The position numbers and the translations under genes were made by a program. The notes beneath the pieces were generated by a model. It was given only the letters and a program-made list of their open reading frames with translations. It was not told the origin of the DNA and did no database searches. DNA of 64,000 bases from Fusobacterium gastrosuis. Lineage in GTDB: Bacteria; Fusobacteriota; Fusobacteriia; Fusobacteriales; Fusobacteriaceae. Positions 45,505-56,167 of the stretch are shown here, one piece after another (the stretch's first letter is position 1; each line of letters begins with the position of its first letter). The DNA lies in the NCBI RefSeq assembly GCF_900095285.1, contig NZ_LT607734.1, positions 1,302,001 to 1,366,000 of the forward strand, read 5' to 3'.

Positions 45505-46008
45505 TTGTCTAATACAATGCCAGTAATCTCAATAGATACTACATTTTTTTGGCAAATAATAAATTTTATAATTTTATTATTTATAATAAATAAGTATTTC
45601 AGACAGCCCATAGCTAAGCTGTTGAAAGAAAGAAAAGAAATGATAGAGAATGATATTGAAGAAGCTAAAATAAATAAATTAAATTCAAAAAGTTTATTAA
45701 AAGATGCAGAAAAAAAATTAGAGCTTTCAAGAAAAGAAGCTAATGAAATAATAAAAACAGCTGAAAGAAAAGCAGAAGAACAAAGTGAAACTATACTTCA
45801 AGGAGCTAGAGATAGTAGAGAAAAAATATTGAAAAATGCAGAGCTTGAAGTATTGAAAATGGAATACGATACAAAAGCAGAGCTTAATTCTCAAGTAAGA
45901 AAACTAGCAGCAGAATTGGCAGAGAGATTAATACAAGAAAAAATTGATAAGAATCAAGAAACTTCACTTATTGATGACTTTATAGCAGAGGTAGGGGAGG
46001 ATAAATGA
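45505..46008 (+). CDS. atpF: ATP synthase Fo subunit b (AtpF)
   Basis: The peripheral stalk subunit of 167 residues: one N-terminal membrane helix (FFWQIINFIILLFIINKYF) and a long charged coiled coil. The TTG at 45505 is nine bases from AAAGGAGG (45488-45495) and gives MSNTMPVISID; the first ATG (45517) would be 21 bases away, and a TTG at 45484 would put the Shine-Dalgarno inside the gene. Four bases overlap with atpH (ATGA), a coupling typical of atp operons. Confidence 0.93.
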   Translation: MSNTMPVISIDTTFFWQIINFIILLFIINKYFRQPIAKLLKERKEMIENDIEEAKINKLNSKSLLKDAEKKLELSRKEANEIIKTAERKAEEQSETILQGARDSREKILKNAELEVLKMEYDTKAELNSQVRKLAAELAERLIQEKIDKNQETSLIDDFIAEVGEDK

Positions 46009-46529
46009 TAGATATTCAAGTAGGAAGAAGATACTCAGAAGCTATCTATGAAATAGCTGAACAAAGAGGAGATGTAAAAGAAGTATATGAGATTCTAAAT
46101 ACAGTTATGGAATTATACATAAATGATGTGGAATTTAAAAATTTTTTGCTAAGTCCTCTAATAAGTACAGATGAAAAGTTAGATTTTTTGACAGAAGTAT
46201 TTAAAGATGCAAGTAAAGAAAATTTAGAGATATTATATTATATTGTATTGAAAAATAGAATCATAAATATAAGAGGGATTGTTAAAGCATACTTAGAAAT
46301 TTATTATAAGAAAAATAGTATTTTAGATGTTAAAGGAATCTTTACAAGAGAACTTAGTGAAGAGCAAAAAGAAAAACTAATTTCAAAATTATCTAAAAAA
46401 ACAGGAAAACAAATTAATTTAGAAGTAGTGGTTGATAAAAGTATACTGGGTGGCGGAATTTTGAAAATAGGAGATACAGTAGTAGATGGATCTATTCGTA
46501 AAGACTTAAATAAATGGAAAGAAAATTAA
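46005..46529 (+). CDS. atpH: ATP synthase F1 subunit delta (AtpH)
   Basis: A protein of 174 residues that links the F1 head to the stalk. RRYSEAIYEIAEQRG opens the N-terminal six-helix domain, and the C-terminal VDKSILGGGILKIGDTVVDGSIR is the family's best-conserved stretch. It overlaps atpF by four bases and is followed by atpA after 29 bases. Confidence 0.95.
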   Translation: MIDIQVGRRYSEAIYEIAEQRGDVKEVYEILNTVMELYINDVEFKNFLLSPLISTDEKLDFLTEVFKDASKENLEILYYIVLKNRIINIRGIVKAYLEIYYKKNSILDVKGIFTRELSEEQKEKLISKLSKKTGKQINLEVVVDKSILGGGILKIGDTVVDGSIRKDLNKWKEN

Positions 46530-46558
46530 AGGGTCTTTAAATTAGGAGGTGTAATAAT

Positions 46559-48058
46559 TTGAAAATTAGACCAGAAGAAGTAAGTTCTATAATAAAAAAA
46601 GAAATAGAAAGCTATAAAAAAAGTTTAGAAATAAAAACTTCTGGGTCGGTTCTTGAAGTAGGAGACGGGATTGCAAGAATTTACGGTCTTAGCGATGTTA
46701 TGTCTGGAGAACTTTTAGAATTTCCACATAATGTTATGGGAATGGCCCTAAACTTAGAAGAAAATAATGTTGGAGCAGTTATACTTGGAAATGCTTCTTT
46801 GATAAAAGAGGGAGATGAAGTAAAAGCAACCGGTAGGGTAGTATCAGTTCCAGCAGGTGATAAAATGCTAGGTAGAATTATTAACTCACTTGGTGAACCA
46901 ATAGATGGAAAAGGGAATTTAGAATTTGATAAATATATGCCAATAGAAAGAAAAGCATCTGGAATTATATCAAGACAGCCAGTGTTTGAGCCTTTACAAA
47001 CTGGTATAAAATCAATAGATGGAATGGTTCCTATTGGTAGAGGACAAAGAGAACTTATAATTGGAGATAGACAAACAGGGAAAACATCTATTGCAATAGA
47101 TGCGATAATAAATCAAAAAGGAACAGGAGTAAAGTGTATTTATGTTGCTATAGGACAAAAAAGATCTACTGTAGCACAAATATATAAAAAACTGGAAGAT
47201 TTAGGATGTATGGAATATACAATTATTGTCGCAGCAACTGCATCAGAATCAGCACCACTTCAATATATGGCACCTTATTCAGGAGTATCTATAGGAGAAT
47301 ACTTTATGGATAAAGGAGAGCATGTTCTTATAATTTATGATGATTTATCTAAACATGCTGTAGCTTATAGAGAAATGTCATTATTACTTAGAAGACCACC
47401 TGGTCGTGAAGCTTATCCAGGAGATGTATTCTATTTACATTCAAGATTACTTGAAAGAGCTGCAAAATTGTCTGATGAATTAGGTGGAGGATCTATAACT
47501 GCTTTGCCTATAATAGAAACACAAGCGGGAGATGTATCAGCATACATACCTACAAATGTTATTTCTATAACAGATGGACAAATATTTTTGGAATCTCAAT
47601 TATTTAATTCTGGATTTAGACCTGCAATAAATGCAGGAATATCTGTATCAAGAGTTGGGGGAGCAGCTCAAATAAAAGCTATGAAGCAAGTTGCTTCAAA
47701 AGTAAAATTAGAGCTTGCACAATATTCAGAACTATTAACTTTTTCACAATTTGGTTCAGATTTAGATAAAGCAACTCTTGCTCAATTGGAAAGAGGACAT
47801 AGAATAATGGAGATTTTAAAACAACCTCAATATAATCCGTATTCTGTTGAGGAACAAGTTGTTTCATTCTATATAGCAATAAATGGTTATTTAGAAGATA
47901 TTGCCATAGATAAGGTTAAGAGATTTGAAAAAGAATTATTAACTGAGTTAAGAAATCAAACAGATATTTTAGAAGAAATAGCTAGTAAAAAGGCATTGGA
48001 TAAAGAATTAGAAAATAGATTAGTTGAAGCTATTGAAAAATTCAAAAAAACTTTTTAA
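46559..48058 (+). CDS. atpA: ATP synthase F1 subunit alpha (AtpA)
   Basis: The non-catalytic nucleotide-binding subunit of 499 residues. The P-loop is GDRQTGKT (169-176), followed by [27 protein letters not shown], and the arginine finger region is in [18 protein letters not shown]. Translation starts at TTG behind AGGAGGTG. Full length and normal. It forms the alpha3-beta3 head with AtpD. Confidence 0.98.
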   Translation: MKIRPEEVSSIIKKEIESYKKSLEIKTSGSVLEVGDGIARIYGLSDVMSGELLEFPHNVMGMALNLEENNVGAVILGNASLIKEGDEVKATGRVVSVPAGDKMLGRIINSLGEPIDGKGNLEFDKYMPIERKASGIISRQPVFEPLQTGIKSIDGMVPIGRGQRELIIGDRQTGKTSIAIDAIINQKGTGVKCIYVAIGQKRSTVAQIYKKLEDLGCMEYTIIVAATASESAPLQYMAPYSGVSIGEYFMDKGEHVLIIYDDLSKHAVAYREMSLLLRRPPGREAYPGDVFYLHSRLLERAAKLSDELGGGSITALPIIETQAGDVSAYIPTNVISITDGQIFLESQLFNSGFRPAINAGISVSRVGGAAQIKAMKQVASKVKLELAQYSELLTFSQFGSDLDKATLAQLERGHRIMEILKQPQYNPYSVEEQVVSFYIAINGYLEDIAIDKVKRFEKELLTELRNQTDILEEIASKKALDKELENRLVEAIEKFKKTF

Positions 48059-48072
48059 TCAAGGAGTAGAAT

Positions 48073-48921
48073 ATGGCTGGAGCTAAAGAAATAAAAACGA
48101 GAATAAAAAGTATTCAGTCAACAAGACAAATAACTAAAGCAATGGAAATAGTATCAACAACTAAATTTAAAAAATTCTCTAAACTAGTTGCAGATTCTAG
48201 ACCCTATGAAGATAGTATGAAAAGAATATTAGCTAATATTTCAGGAAGTGTAAAAAGTGAAAGACACCCTTTATTTGATGGAAGAGAAAAAGTAGAAAAA
48301 ATTGCTATTATTGTAACTACATCTGATAGAGGACTGTGTGGAAGTTTTAATTCAGCTACTTTAAAAGAACTTGAGAAGTTAATGGCAGCTAATAAAGGTA
48401 AAAAAATAAATATTATTTCTTTAGGAAGAAAAAGTAGAGATTATTCTACTAAAAGAAATTATAGACTTAATGATGCCTATGTTAAGATTGAAGCTGATGA
48501 AATTGCTGATATTTCTAAAGATATATCTTCTAAAGTTGTTGAAAGATATGAAAAAAATGAATACGATGAAGTTTATATTATTTATAATAAATTTGTATCA
48601 GCTCTTAAGTATGATTTAATTTCTGAAAGAATTATACCTATGGAGAGAGTAAAAACAGATAAAAATGAGGACTATATATTTGAACCAGATACAGAGTCTA
48701 TATTAGCTTCATTTTTACCAAGATATTTGAATGTTCAAATTTATCAAGCAATATTGCATAATGCAGCAAGTGAACATTCAGCTAGAAAAAATGCAATGAA
48801 CAATGCTACGGAAAATGCAGATGAAATGTTGCAAGCATTGAGTTTGAAATATAATAGAAATAGACAATCAGCTATTACTCAAGAAATAACAGAAATAGTT
48901 GGTGGAGCTTCGGCTCTATAA
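48073..48921 (+). CDS. atpG: ATP synthase F1 subunit gamma (AtpG)
   Basis: The central shaft of 282 residues: AGAKEIKTRIKSIQSTRQIT and KAMEIVSTTKF at the N-terminal helix and ENADEMLQALSLKYNRNRQSAITQEITEIV at the C-terminal helix, the two parts that form the rotating coiled coil. TTSDRGLCGSFNS is the usual central motif. AAGGAG precedes the ATG; atpD follows after 52 bases. Confidence 0.97.
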   Translation: MAGAKEIKTRIKSIQSTRQITKAMEIVSTTKFKKFSKLVADSRPYEDSMKRILANISGSVKSERHPLFDGREKVEKIAIIVTTSDRGLCGSFNSATLKELEKLMAANKGKKINIISLGRKSRDYSTKRNYRLNDAYVKIEADEIADISKDISSKVVERYEKNEYDEVYIIYNKFVSALKYDLISERIIPMERVKTDKNEDYIFEPDTESILASFLPRYLNVQIYQAILHNAASEHSARKNAMNNATENADEMLQALSLKYNRNRQSAITQEITEIVGGASAL

Positions 48922-48952
48922 AAAAATTTTAAAATTTATTTTTTGGAGATAA

Positions 48953-50362
<1,410 letters not shown>

Positions 50363-50418
50363 GAATAAAAGCTTCTTTAAAAAGATATCATTTAACAAAT
50401 GATAAAAGGAGGTAATTT

Positions 50419-50826
50419 ATGGCAACTTTTAAGGTAAAAGTAGTTACTCATACTAAGAAAGTTGTTGAGCACGAAGCAGATTATGTAAAAGTGAGAACAA
50501 CCGAAGGAGAACTAGGAATTTTAGCTAATCATGCTCCATTAGTAGCAGAGTTAGAAATGGGAATAATGGAAATAGATTATGATCAAAAAGCAAAAAAAGA
50601 TGTTTACTTTTTAACAGGGGGATTTTTAGAAATCTCTAATAATGAAGCTGTAATAATTGCTGATGATATTAATAATGTTAATGAGATTGATGTTGAAGAA
50701 GAAGATAATGAAATCAGAAGATTAAATCAACTTTTAAGTGAAGAAGTTGAAAATGTAAAAATCTTAGAGAGAAAAATTCAAGAAAGTACAATGAAAATTG
50801 AAATGAGAAAAATGTTTAATAAATAA
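50419..50826 (+). CDS. atpC: ATP synthase F1 subunit epsilon (AtpC)
   Basis: A protein of 135 residues: an N-terminal beta sandwich (VVTHTKKVVEHEADYVKVRTTEGELGILANHAPLVAEL region) and a two-helix C-terminal domain (residues 88-135) that can inhibit ATP hydrolysis. Last gene of the operon. AAAGGAGG stands before the ATG, and a strong hairpin terminator follows about 40 bases after the stop. Confidence 0.95.
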   Translation: MATFKVKVVTHTKKVVEHEADYVKVRTTEGELGILANHAPLVAELEMGIMEIDYDQKAKKDVYFLTGGFLEISNNEAVIIADDINNVNEIDVEEEDNEIRRLNQLLSEEVENVKILERKIQESTMKIEMRKMFNK

Positions 50827-50866
50827 TAGAAATTACAGTTTTATTTACCACCGGTTAAATACTATC

Positions 50867-50920
50867 AGTGTTAATAGCATTTTGTTAGGTTTCAGAAGAA
50901 AATGTTATTAACACTTTTTT
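50867..50920 (+). terminator. Terminator of the ATP synthase operon
   Basis: AGTGTTAATAGCATTTT pairs with AAAATGTTATTAACACT with one mismatch (16 of 17 pairs) around a 15-base loop, then a run of six T. Confidence 0.88.
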
Positions 50921-50942
50921 AGATTTAAGGAGATTAATTAAA

Positions 50943-51647
50943 ATGAAAAAATTTATAATTGAAGATAATTTTTGGGATATTTTTCCTAAGGCTAAAATTG
51001 GAATAATAACTATTTATGGAATTGACAATAGAATAAAAGAAACTGAAAAGTATAAAAGTTTATTATTAGAATCTCAACAAAAAGCTATGACTTATTTAAC
51101 AGCAATGGAATTCAGTTCTAATTCAGTTATAAAAGTTTGGAGGGAAGCTTTTCAGAAATTCAAAACAAAAAAAGGAGTAAGAGCCTCAATAGAAGCTCTT
51201 TTAAAAAGAGTTCATAAGGGAGATAACATTTCTTGTATTAACCCGCTTGTAGATATTTATAATTCTATTTCGCTTAAATATGCTATGCCTTGTGGTGGAG
51301 AAGATATCGATAGTTTTGTCGGAGATGTAAGGCTAACTAAAGCTAAAGGAAATGAAAGTTTTATAACTTTAGGTAGCAATGAATCAGAGCCCCCATTTGA
51401 AGGTGAAATTGTTTATAAAGATGATGCTGGAGCAATCTGTAGATGTTGGAATTGGCGAGAATCTGTTAGAACAATGTTAACAGAAAATACTCAAAATGCC
51501 TTTTTATGTATAGAATTAATTGATGAAAGCAGAGATGAAGAATTTAAGGCAGCCCTAGATGAACTGGCTAACTTAGTACAAAAAAATTTAGGTGGAGAAT
51601 TTAAAATATCTGTTTTAGATATAAATAATAAAGAAATTATCTTCTGA
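50943..51647 (+). CDS. B3/B4 tRNA-binding domain protein
   Basis: A protein of 234 residues that consists of the B3/B4 domain otherwise found in the beta chain of phenylalanyl-tRNA synthetase. RKVWREAFQKFKTKKGVRASIEALLKR-like sequence (around 65-90), then CINPLVDIYNSISLKYAMPCGGEDID and a late WNWRESVRTML fit stand-alone members of this family. Such proteins are suspected to edit mischarged tRNA or to bind amino acids, without proof for this one. It starts a two-gene group with the next gene after 24 bases. Confidence 0.85.
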   Translation: MKKFIIEDNFWDIFPKAKIGIITIYGIDNRIKETEKYKSLLLESQQKAMTYLTAMEFSSNSVIKVWREAFQKFKTKKGVRASIEALLKRVHKGDNISCINPLVDIYNSISLKYAMPCGGEDIDSFVGDVRLTKAKGNESFITLGSNESEPPFEGEIVYKDDAGAICRCWNWRESVRTMLTENTQNAFLCIELIDESRDEEFKAALDELANLVQKNLGGEFKISVLDINNKEIIF

Positions 51648-51671
51648 TAAAGCTAAAGAGAGGAGTTTATT

Positions 51672-52139
51672 ATGTTTAGAGAAATGAGAAGAAAAGATAG
51701 AAAATTAGAACTTGATGAAGTGAAAAAAATTTTATTAGAAAATACTTATGGTGTTCTTTCTCTAATAAATGCAGACAATGGCTATCCATATGGAGTACCT
51801 ATAAGTTATTCTTATTTGGATAATGAAATTTATATACATAGTGCTTTACAAGGATTAAAAGTGGATAGTATAAAACAAGATAATCGAGTTTGTTTTACTG
51901 TCATAGGAAACACTGAAGTGCTACCTGATAAGTTTTCTACCAACTATGAAAGTGCAATAATTTTTGGAAAAATTATAGAGTTGACAGAAGAAGATAAAAC
52001 TAAAGCTCTTTTTGAATTAATAAAAAAATACTCAGCTAATTTTTTAGCGGAAGGAAAAGAATATATTGAACGAGCTGGGAGAGCGACAAAAGTTTATAAA
52101 ATTGAAATAGAACATATGAGTGGAAAAGCGAGAAGATAG
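51672..52139 (+). CDS. Pyridoxamine 5'-phosphate oxidase-like flavoprotein, NimA-like
   Basis: A protein of 155 residues with the split-barrel FMN-binding fold. FREMRRKDRKLELDEVKKILLENTYGVLSL at the N-terminus, NGYPYGVPISYSYLDNEIYIHSALQGLKVDSIKQDNRVCFTV and the C-terminal VYKIEIEHMSGKARR follow the NimA pattern; NimA proteins bind flavin and reduce or sequester nitroimidazoles. A role in drug resistance is not implied by family membership. AGAGGAG leads the ATG. Confidence 0.85.
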   Translation: MFREMRRKDRKLELDEVKKILLENTYGVLSLINADNGYPYGVPISYSYLDNEIYIHSALQGLKVDSIKQDNRVCFTVIGNTEVLPDKFSTNYESAIIFGKIIELTEEDKTKALFELIKKYSANFLAEGKEYIERAGRATKVYKIEIEHMSGKARR

Positions 52140-52198
52140 AAATGGAAATACATTGTTCTAATAAGATTAAATAGATAAATTTAATTATGAGAGTATAA

Positions 52199-52228
52199 AA
52201 AAGGCACTGACTCTGTCAGTGTCTTTTA
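52199..52228. terminator. Bidirectional terminator between the NimA-like and acetyltransferase genes
   Basis: CACTGAC and GTCAGTG form the core stem around a TCT loop, extended by AAAAGG and TCTTTT. A tract on the left and T tract on the right serve both strands. Confidence 0.85.
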
Positions 52229-52771
52229 ATGTAACTTATAATTTATTTTTACCATATGAATATGATCTTCCCATACACCATTTATATTCAAATAATATTT
52301 TGAAATTCCTTCATTTACAAAGCTACATTTCTCTAAAACTCTAAGAGAGGCTTTATTTTTTGGCATAACATTTCCTTCAATACGGTGAAGTTTTAGATTA
52401 TTGAAAGCAAAATCTATAATTAAATTAGTAGCAGAAGTCATTATTCCTTTATTAATATAATCTTTATCTAATTTATATCCTAAAAAACAAGAAAGAAAAG
52501 CACCATATACTATTTCATTAATACCGATAAGACCAATAATTTTATTTGTATCACTTAAATCTCTTATATAAAAACGATATGACTTTTTATCATCCCAAGC
52601 TTTAGCTTCTTTTTTTAAAAGTTCTTTTTGGAATTCCAAAGTAAAAAAAATATCTTCTCTTTTTGGCTCGAAACTTTCAAGAAAATTTTTGTTTCTCAAA
52701 TAATAATCTAAAACTTGCTCAGCTAAATTTTCATTTGCTGGAATAAGTTCAATTATATCATTTTTTATCAT
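52226..52771 (-). CDS. GNAT acetyltransferase, RimJ/RimL-like
   Basis: A protein of 181 residues. IIGLIGINEIVYGAFLSCFLGYKLDKDYINKGIMTSATNLIIDFAF includes the acetyl-CoA site, and LHRIEGNVMPKNKASLRVLEKCSFVNEGI is the signature of the RimJ/RimL group (N-terminal acetylation of ribosomal proteins or small-molecule targets). The ribosome binding site is weak (TAGG). It stands alone with its own 3' terminator. Only the family is certain. Confidence 0.85.
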   Translation of the reverse strand: MIKNDIIELIPANENLAEQVLDYYLRNKNFLESFEPKREDIFFTLEFQKELLKKEAKAWDDKKSYRFYIRDLSDTNKIIGLIGINEIVYGAFLSCFLGYKLDKDYINKGIMTSATNLIIDFAFNNLKLHRIEGNVMPKNKASLRVLEKCSFVNEGISKYYLNINGVWEDHIHMVKINYKLH

Positions 52772-52884
52772 TTTAACCTATACTATATTTAAAGAAAATT
52801 ACAAAAAAGTAATATAGTCACATATAAAAAGAGGCATATTAGCTTATAATATAATAAATAATATATTTTCAAGGAGAATAAACA

Positions 52885-54441
52885 ATGAAAAAATATGATG
52901 TGATAGTGATAGGAACAGGGGCTGGAAACATAGTTACAGATGCAGCTTTGGATTCTGGACTAAAAGTTGCACAAATAGAAAAAGGAAAATTTGGGGGAAC
53001 TTGTTTAACAAGGGGATGTATACCTACTAAGGTTATGGTGACAGTTGCAGATTTTATAAGAGAGAATGAGAAAGTAAAAGAAATTGGAATAGAAACGGAA
53101 AAAGTAAGAGTTAATTGGGATACTATAACAGAAAGAGTATGGTCAAAAATTGATGAAAGTAAAGAGATTTTAGAAGAATATAAAAGAGAGGAAAATCTTG
53201 ATGTTTATGAAGGTACAGGATTTTTTATAAAAGATAAAGTTTTACAAGTTAGATACAATAAAGGTGGACTTAGTGAGGAAATAACCGCAGATAAAATTAT
53301 AATAGCTGCTGGAGCGAGAAGTAGAAGAATAGATAATATAGAGGGTACAAAAGAAGTTGGGTATATAACAAGTGAAGATTTTTTTGGAGAAAAATTTCCT
53401 AAAAAGCCATATAAAAGCTTAATTATTATTGGTGGTGGGGCTATTGGAACTGAGTTTGCTCACTTTTTTTCAAGTTTAGGAACAAAAGTAACATTGGTTC
53501 AATCAAGAGATAGATTAATACCAAGATCGGATAGAGCAGTATCAGAACAATTGGGGAAAATGTTTTCTAAATTTGGGGTAGATTTAAGATTTAATTCAGA
53601 GCTTAAGAAAGTTAGTTTAAAAAATAGTAAAAAATCTTTAATAATAAAAAATAAATTAAGTGGTATAGAAGAAGAAATTGAAGCAGAAGAAATATTAGTT
53701 GCAGCAGGAGTTATTCCTAATAGTGATTTATTAGAGCTTGCTAATACGAATATAGCTTTGGATACTTCAGGTTGGATAAGAACAAATGAATTTTTAGAAA
53801 CAAGTGTAGATGGAGTTTATGCGATAGGGGACATAAATGGACATGGGCAATTAAGACATAAAGCAAATTATGAAGCAGATATAATAGTAAATAATTTGTT
53901 TCCAGCAGCTTTACCTCCTGGCCAAGTTGAAGAGGGAAAAGAACCTGATAGAAGATTTGCTAGATTCGATATTATTCCAGCAGTAATTTATACTTATCCA
54001 CAGGTAGCTCAAGTTGGATTAACAGAAGAAGAAGCGAGAAAAAAAGCAGAAGAAAAAAATTGGGATATAAAAGTAGGATACAATTATTATTCTAGCACAG
54101 CTAAAGGGTATGCTTTGGGTTATAATGAAGATGAAATTGATGATGGCTTCATAAAAGTAATAATAGATGTGAGATCAAAAAAAATATTAGGAGCACATAT
54201 AATAGGAAAAGAAGCCAGTTTACTTATACAACCATATGCTACGATGTTAACAAGTGGAGAAATAGAACATGTTATTTTTGAACCAGAAATTGGTACTGAA
54301 TTAACAATGAGAATGAGAACAAAAAAATATAGCAGATATTTAGATCCACAAAAAGTAACAAGTATTACAGAAAGTATAACAGCACATCCGGCTTTGACAG
54401 AAGTTGCTATGTGGACACAATATTTTGTACCAATGAAATAG
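52885..54441 (+). CDS. Pyridine nucleotide-disulfide oxidoreductase, dihydrolipoyl dehydrogenase-like
   Basis: A flavoenzyme of 518 residues, 40-50 longer than common dihydrolipoyl dehydrogenases. YDVIVIGTGAGN (FAD), GGTCLTRGCIPTK with the redox Cys pair, GGGAIGTEFAHFFSSLG (NAD(P)H) and VYAIGDINGHGQLRHKANYEA are all clear. The C-terminal AHPALTE supplies the His and Glu of the other subunit's active site. Extra length lies in the interface domain (around residues 340-375, PPGQVEEGKEPDRRF) and at the C-terminal end. No 2-oxo acid dehydrogenase or glycine cleavage gene is close by, so the physiological disulfide is open. A glyoxalase-like gene follows after 23 bases. Confidence 0.85.
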   Translation: MKKYDVIVIGTGAGNIVTDAALDSGLKVAQIEKGKFGGTCLTRGCIPTKVMVTVADFIRENEKVKEIGIETEKVRVNWDTITERVWSKIDESKEILEEYKREENLDVYEGTGFFIKDKVLQVRYNKGGLSEEITADKIIIAAGARSRRIDNIEGTKEVGYITSEDFFGEKFPKKPYKSLIIIGGGAIGTEFAHFFSSLGTKVTLVQSRDRLIPRSDRAVSEQLGKMFSKFGVDLRFNSELKKVSLKNSKKSLIIKNKLSGIEEEIEAEEILVAAGVIPNSDLLELANTNIALDTSGWIRTNEFLETSVDGVYAIGDINGHGQLRHKANYEADIIVNNLFPAALPPGQVEEGKEPDRRFARFDIIPAVIYTYPQVAQVGLTEEEARKKAEEKNWDIKVGYNYYSSTAKGYALGYNEDEIDDGFIKVIIDVRSKKILGAHIIGKEASLLIQPYATMLTSGEIEHVIFEPEIGTELTMRMRTKKYSRYLDPQKVTSITESITAHPALTEVAMWTQYFVPMK

Positions 54442-54464
54442 TATAAAAATTAGGAGGGAAATGT

Positions 54465-54836
54465 ATGAAATTTCATTTTATTCACGAAAATTTTAATGTT
54501 TTAGATTTAGAAAAAAGTATAAAGTTTTATGAAGAGGCACTTGGATTAAAGGTGGCGAGAGAGAAATTTGCACAAGATGGAAGTTATAAAATAGTTTATT
54601 TGGAAGATGGGATAACAAATTTCCAATTAGAGCTTACATGGCTTGCAGACAGAACAGAGAAATATGATTTAGGTGACGAAGAATTTCATTTAGCATTTAG
54701 AGTTGATGATTATGATGCAGCCTTTAAAAAACACAGTGAAATGGGATGTGTAGTTTATGTAAACGAAAAAATGGGTATATATTTTATAACAGATCCTGAT
54801 GGCTATTGGTTAGAAATTGTTCCAGTTAGAAATTAA
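54465..54836 (+). CDS. gloA: VOC-family lactoylglutathione lyase-like protein (glyoxalase I)
   Basis: A protein of 123 residues. The four metal ligands expected of a Ni-type glyoxalase I are visible: His4 in FHFIHENF region, Glu in LELTW, His in FHLAFRVDD and Glu in YWLEIVP. FYEEALGLKVAREK and DPDGYWLE are standard landmarks. The enzyme turns the methylglyoxal-thiol adduct into a lactoyl-thiol. Being cotranscribed with the disulfide oxidoreductase hints at a shared thiol chemistry; this is inference. AGGAGG precedes the ATG. Confidence 0.85.
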   Translation: MKFHFIHENFNVLDLEKSIKFYEEALGLKVAREKFAQDGSYKIVYLEDGITNFQLELTWLADRTEKYDLGDEEFHLAFRVDDYDAAFKKHSEMGCVVYVNEKMGIYFITDPDGYWLEIVPVRN

Positions 54837-54855
54837 AAATTAGCACAAATTAAAT

Positions 54856-54896
54856 AAAAATCCCTTTAATCTTTAAAAGAATAAAGGGATTTTTTT
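54856..54896. terminator. Bidirectional terminator after gloA
   Basis: AAATCCCTTTA pairs with TAAAGGGATTT around a 13-base loop, followed by further T on the right and preceded by A on the left, so it also ends the facing exporter gene. Confidence 0.88.
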
Positions 54897-55383
54897 ATCG
54901 TTTTTTCCAATTTTTATTCAAATACTCAATGTTATACTTTCTTAAAATTGCTAAATATTTAAAGAATTTATTAAAAATTTGGAAGAAGGTAGAAACTAAA
55001 AATATTCCTACGCTGAGTGCAACAGTTATAGATAATGTTTCCATGCCTTTAGCACGAGCAGCTAAAAATTCATTGCTTACTATATAGTACATAGTATAAT
55101 AAATACCGCCACCTGGTACTAAAGGTATAAGCCCAGGGATTAGAGTTGTTGTAACAGGGGTTTCCAATTCTTTTGCAACAAGTTCAGAAAAAATAGTTAT
55201 AGCAATAGCAGCTATAAAAAATGAAGCTGTTTTTGAATACTTAGCTTGTTCGGCAACAAGTAAGGCATACCAACCTAATGCACCACAAACAGAACTAAAA
55301 AAAATTTTTTGACCTCTCAAATTAAAAATGATGGCAAAAAAGAAAGTTGCAAAAAAAGCATAAACTATTTCTATGTGATTCAT
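54895..55383 (-). CDS. Threonine/serine exporter-like protein, small (ThrE C-terminal type) subunit
   Basis: A membrane protein of 162 residues with four to five helices. TPVTTTLIPGLIPLVPGGGIYYTMYYIVSNEF is the signature of the DUF3815/ThrE_2 half of ThrE-type exporters. In Corynebacterium ThrE both halves are one protein; here the halves are adjacent genes 11 bases apart. It would act with the upstream gene to export threonine or serine, or small dipeptides; that is known only for relatives. Confidence 0.85.
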   Translation of the reverse strand: MNHIEIVYAFFATFFFAIIFNLRGQKIFFSSVCGALGWYALLVAEQAKYSKTASFFIAAIAITIFSELVAKELETPVTTTLIPGLIPLVPGGGIYYTMYYIVSNEFLAARAKGMETLSITVALSVGIFLVSTFFQIFNKFFKYLAILRKYNIEYLNKNWKKR

Positions 55384-55394
55384 AAAAACTCCTT

Positions 55395-56147
55395 TTAATA
55401 TGCAATAGCCAGTCCAAAACCAGTTCCAATAGCTAAAGCTCCCCCAATAAGAAAAGCTTCAACCATTCTTGAATTTCCAGCAATAAAATCTCCATTAATT
55501 AAATCTCTTATGGCATTTGTAAGAGCAAGCCCAGGAACTAAAAGCATAAGTATAGCAATAGTAGAATATGAAGCATTTTCTATGATATTGATTTTCTTAA
55601 CAAAAGCAGCAAAAATAGTAACAATAAATCCACCTAAAGTGTTTATAAAAAAATTATTTACCTTAATTTTACTTGCAAATCTCATCATGTAAAAAATAAA
55701 TGCTCCACCAAAACCTGCAACAATAGCATCTAAAAAACTTCCTTTAAACAGTAAAGCGAAGAAAGCTGCAGCAAAAAAATATGATATCAAAATTATATAA
55801 CTTCTATATATAGATTCAGATTGGATTTTTTTTATTTCAGATTCTAAAGCTTCCAAATCATAATTTTCTATATTTAAGACAATTGTATGTATTTTATCAA
55901 TTTTATTTAGGTTATTGGAAAGATTATAGACCCTATTCAATTCAGTAACAATTTCTCCATTTTGTTTTTTTGCAGATGTAAGAACACAAGTAGTTGTGAC
56001 AAAAGATTCAGAGCGTAATCCAAATCTTTGACAAACTTTTGAAATTGATTGCTCAACTCTATGGGTTTCAGCTCCACTCATAAGGAGAACTTTACCAAGG
56101 AAATTAGCTGTGCTTATAATTCTCATAACATGCTTATCATGATTCAT
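55395..56147 (-). CDS. Threonine/serine exporter-like protein, large (ThrE N-terminal type) subunit
   Basis: A protein of 250 residues. The cytoplasmic first half contains LLMSGAETHRVEQSISKVCQRFG, a DUF1212 motif with the E-T-x-R-V-E core, and the second half has five membrane helices including ILMLLVPGLALTNAIRDLINGDFIAG. Together with the downstream small subunit it makes a complete ThrE-like carrier. It begins behind AGGAG and follows the tRNA methyltransferase gene after 20 bases. Confidence 0.87.
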   Translation of the reverse strand: MNHDKHVMRIISTANFLGKVLLMSGAETHRVEQSISKVCQRFGLRSESFVTTTCVLTSAKKQNGEIVTELNRVYNLSNNLNKIDKIHTIVLNIENYDLEALESEIKKIQSESIYRSYIILISYFFAAAFFALLFKGSFLDAIVAGFGGAFIFYMMRFASKIKVNNFFINTLGGFIVTIFAAFVKKINIIENASYSTIAILMLLVPGLALTNAIRDLINGDFIAGNSRMVEAFLIGGALAIGTGFGLAIAY

Positions 56148-56167
56148 AAAATATCTCCTAAAATATA

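Noticed and set aside
50841..50860. Imperfect palindrome TTACCACCGGTTAA after atpC
   Set aside because: Arms match only partly and it lies after the operon end and before a terminator, not in a promoter.
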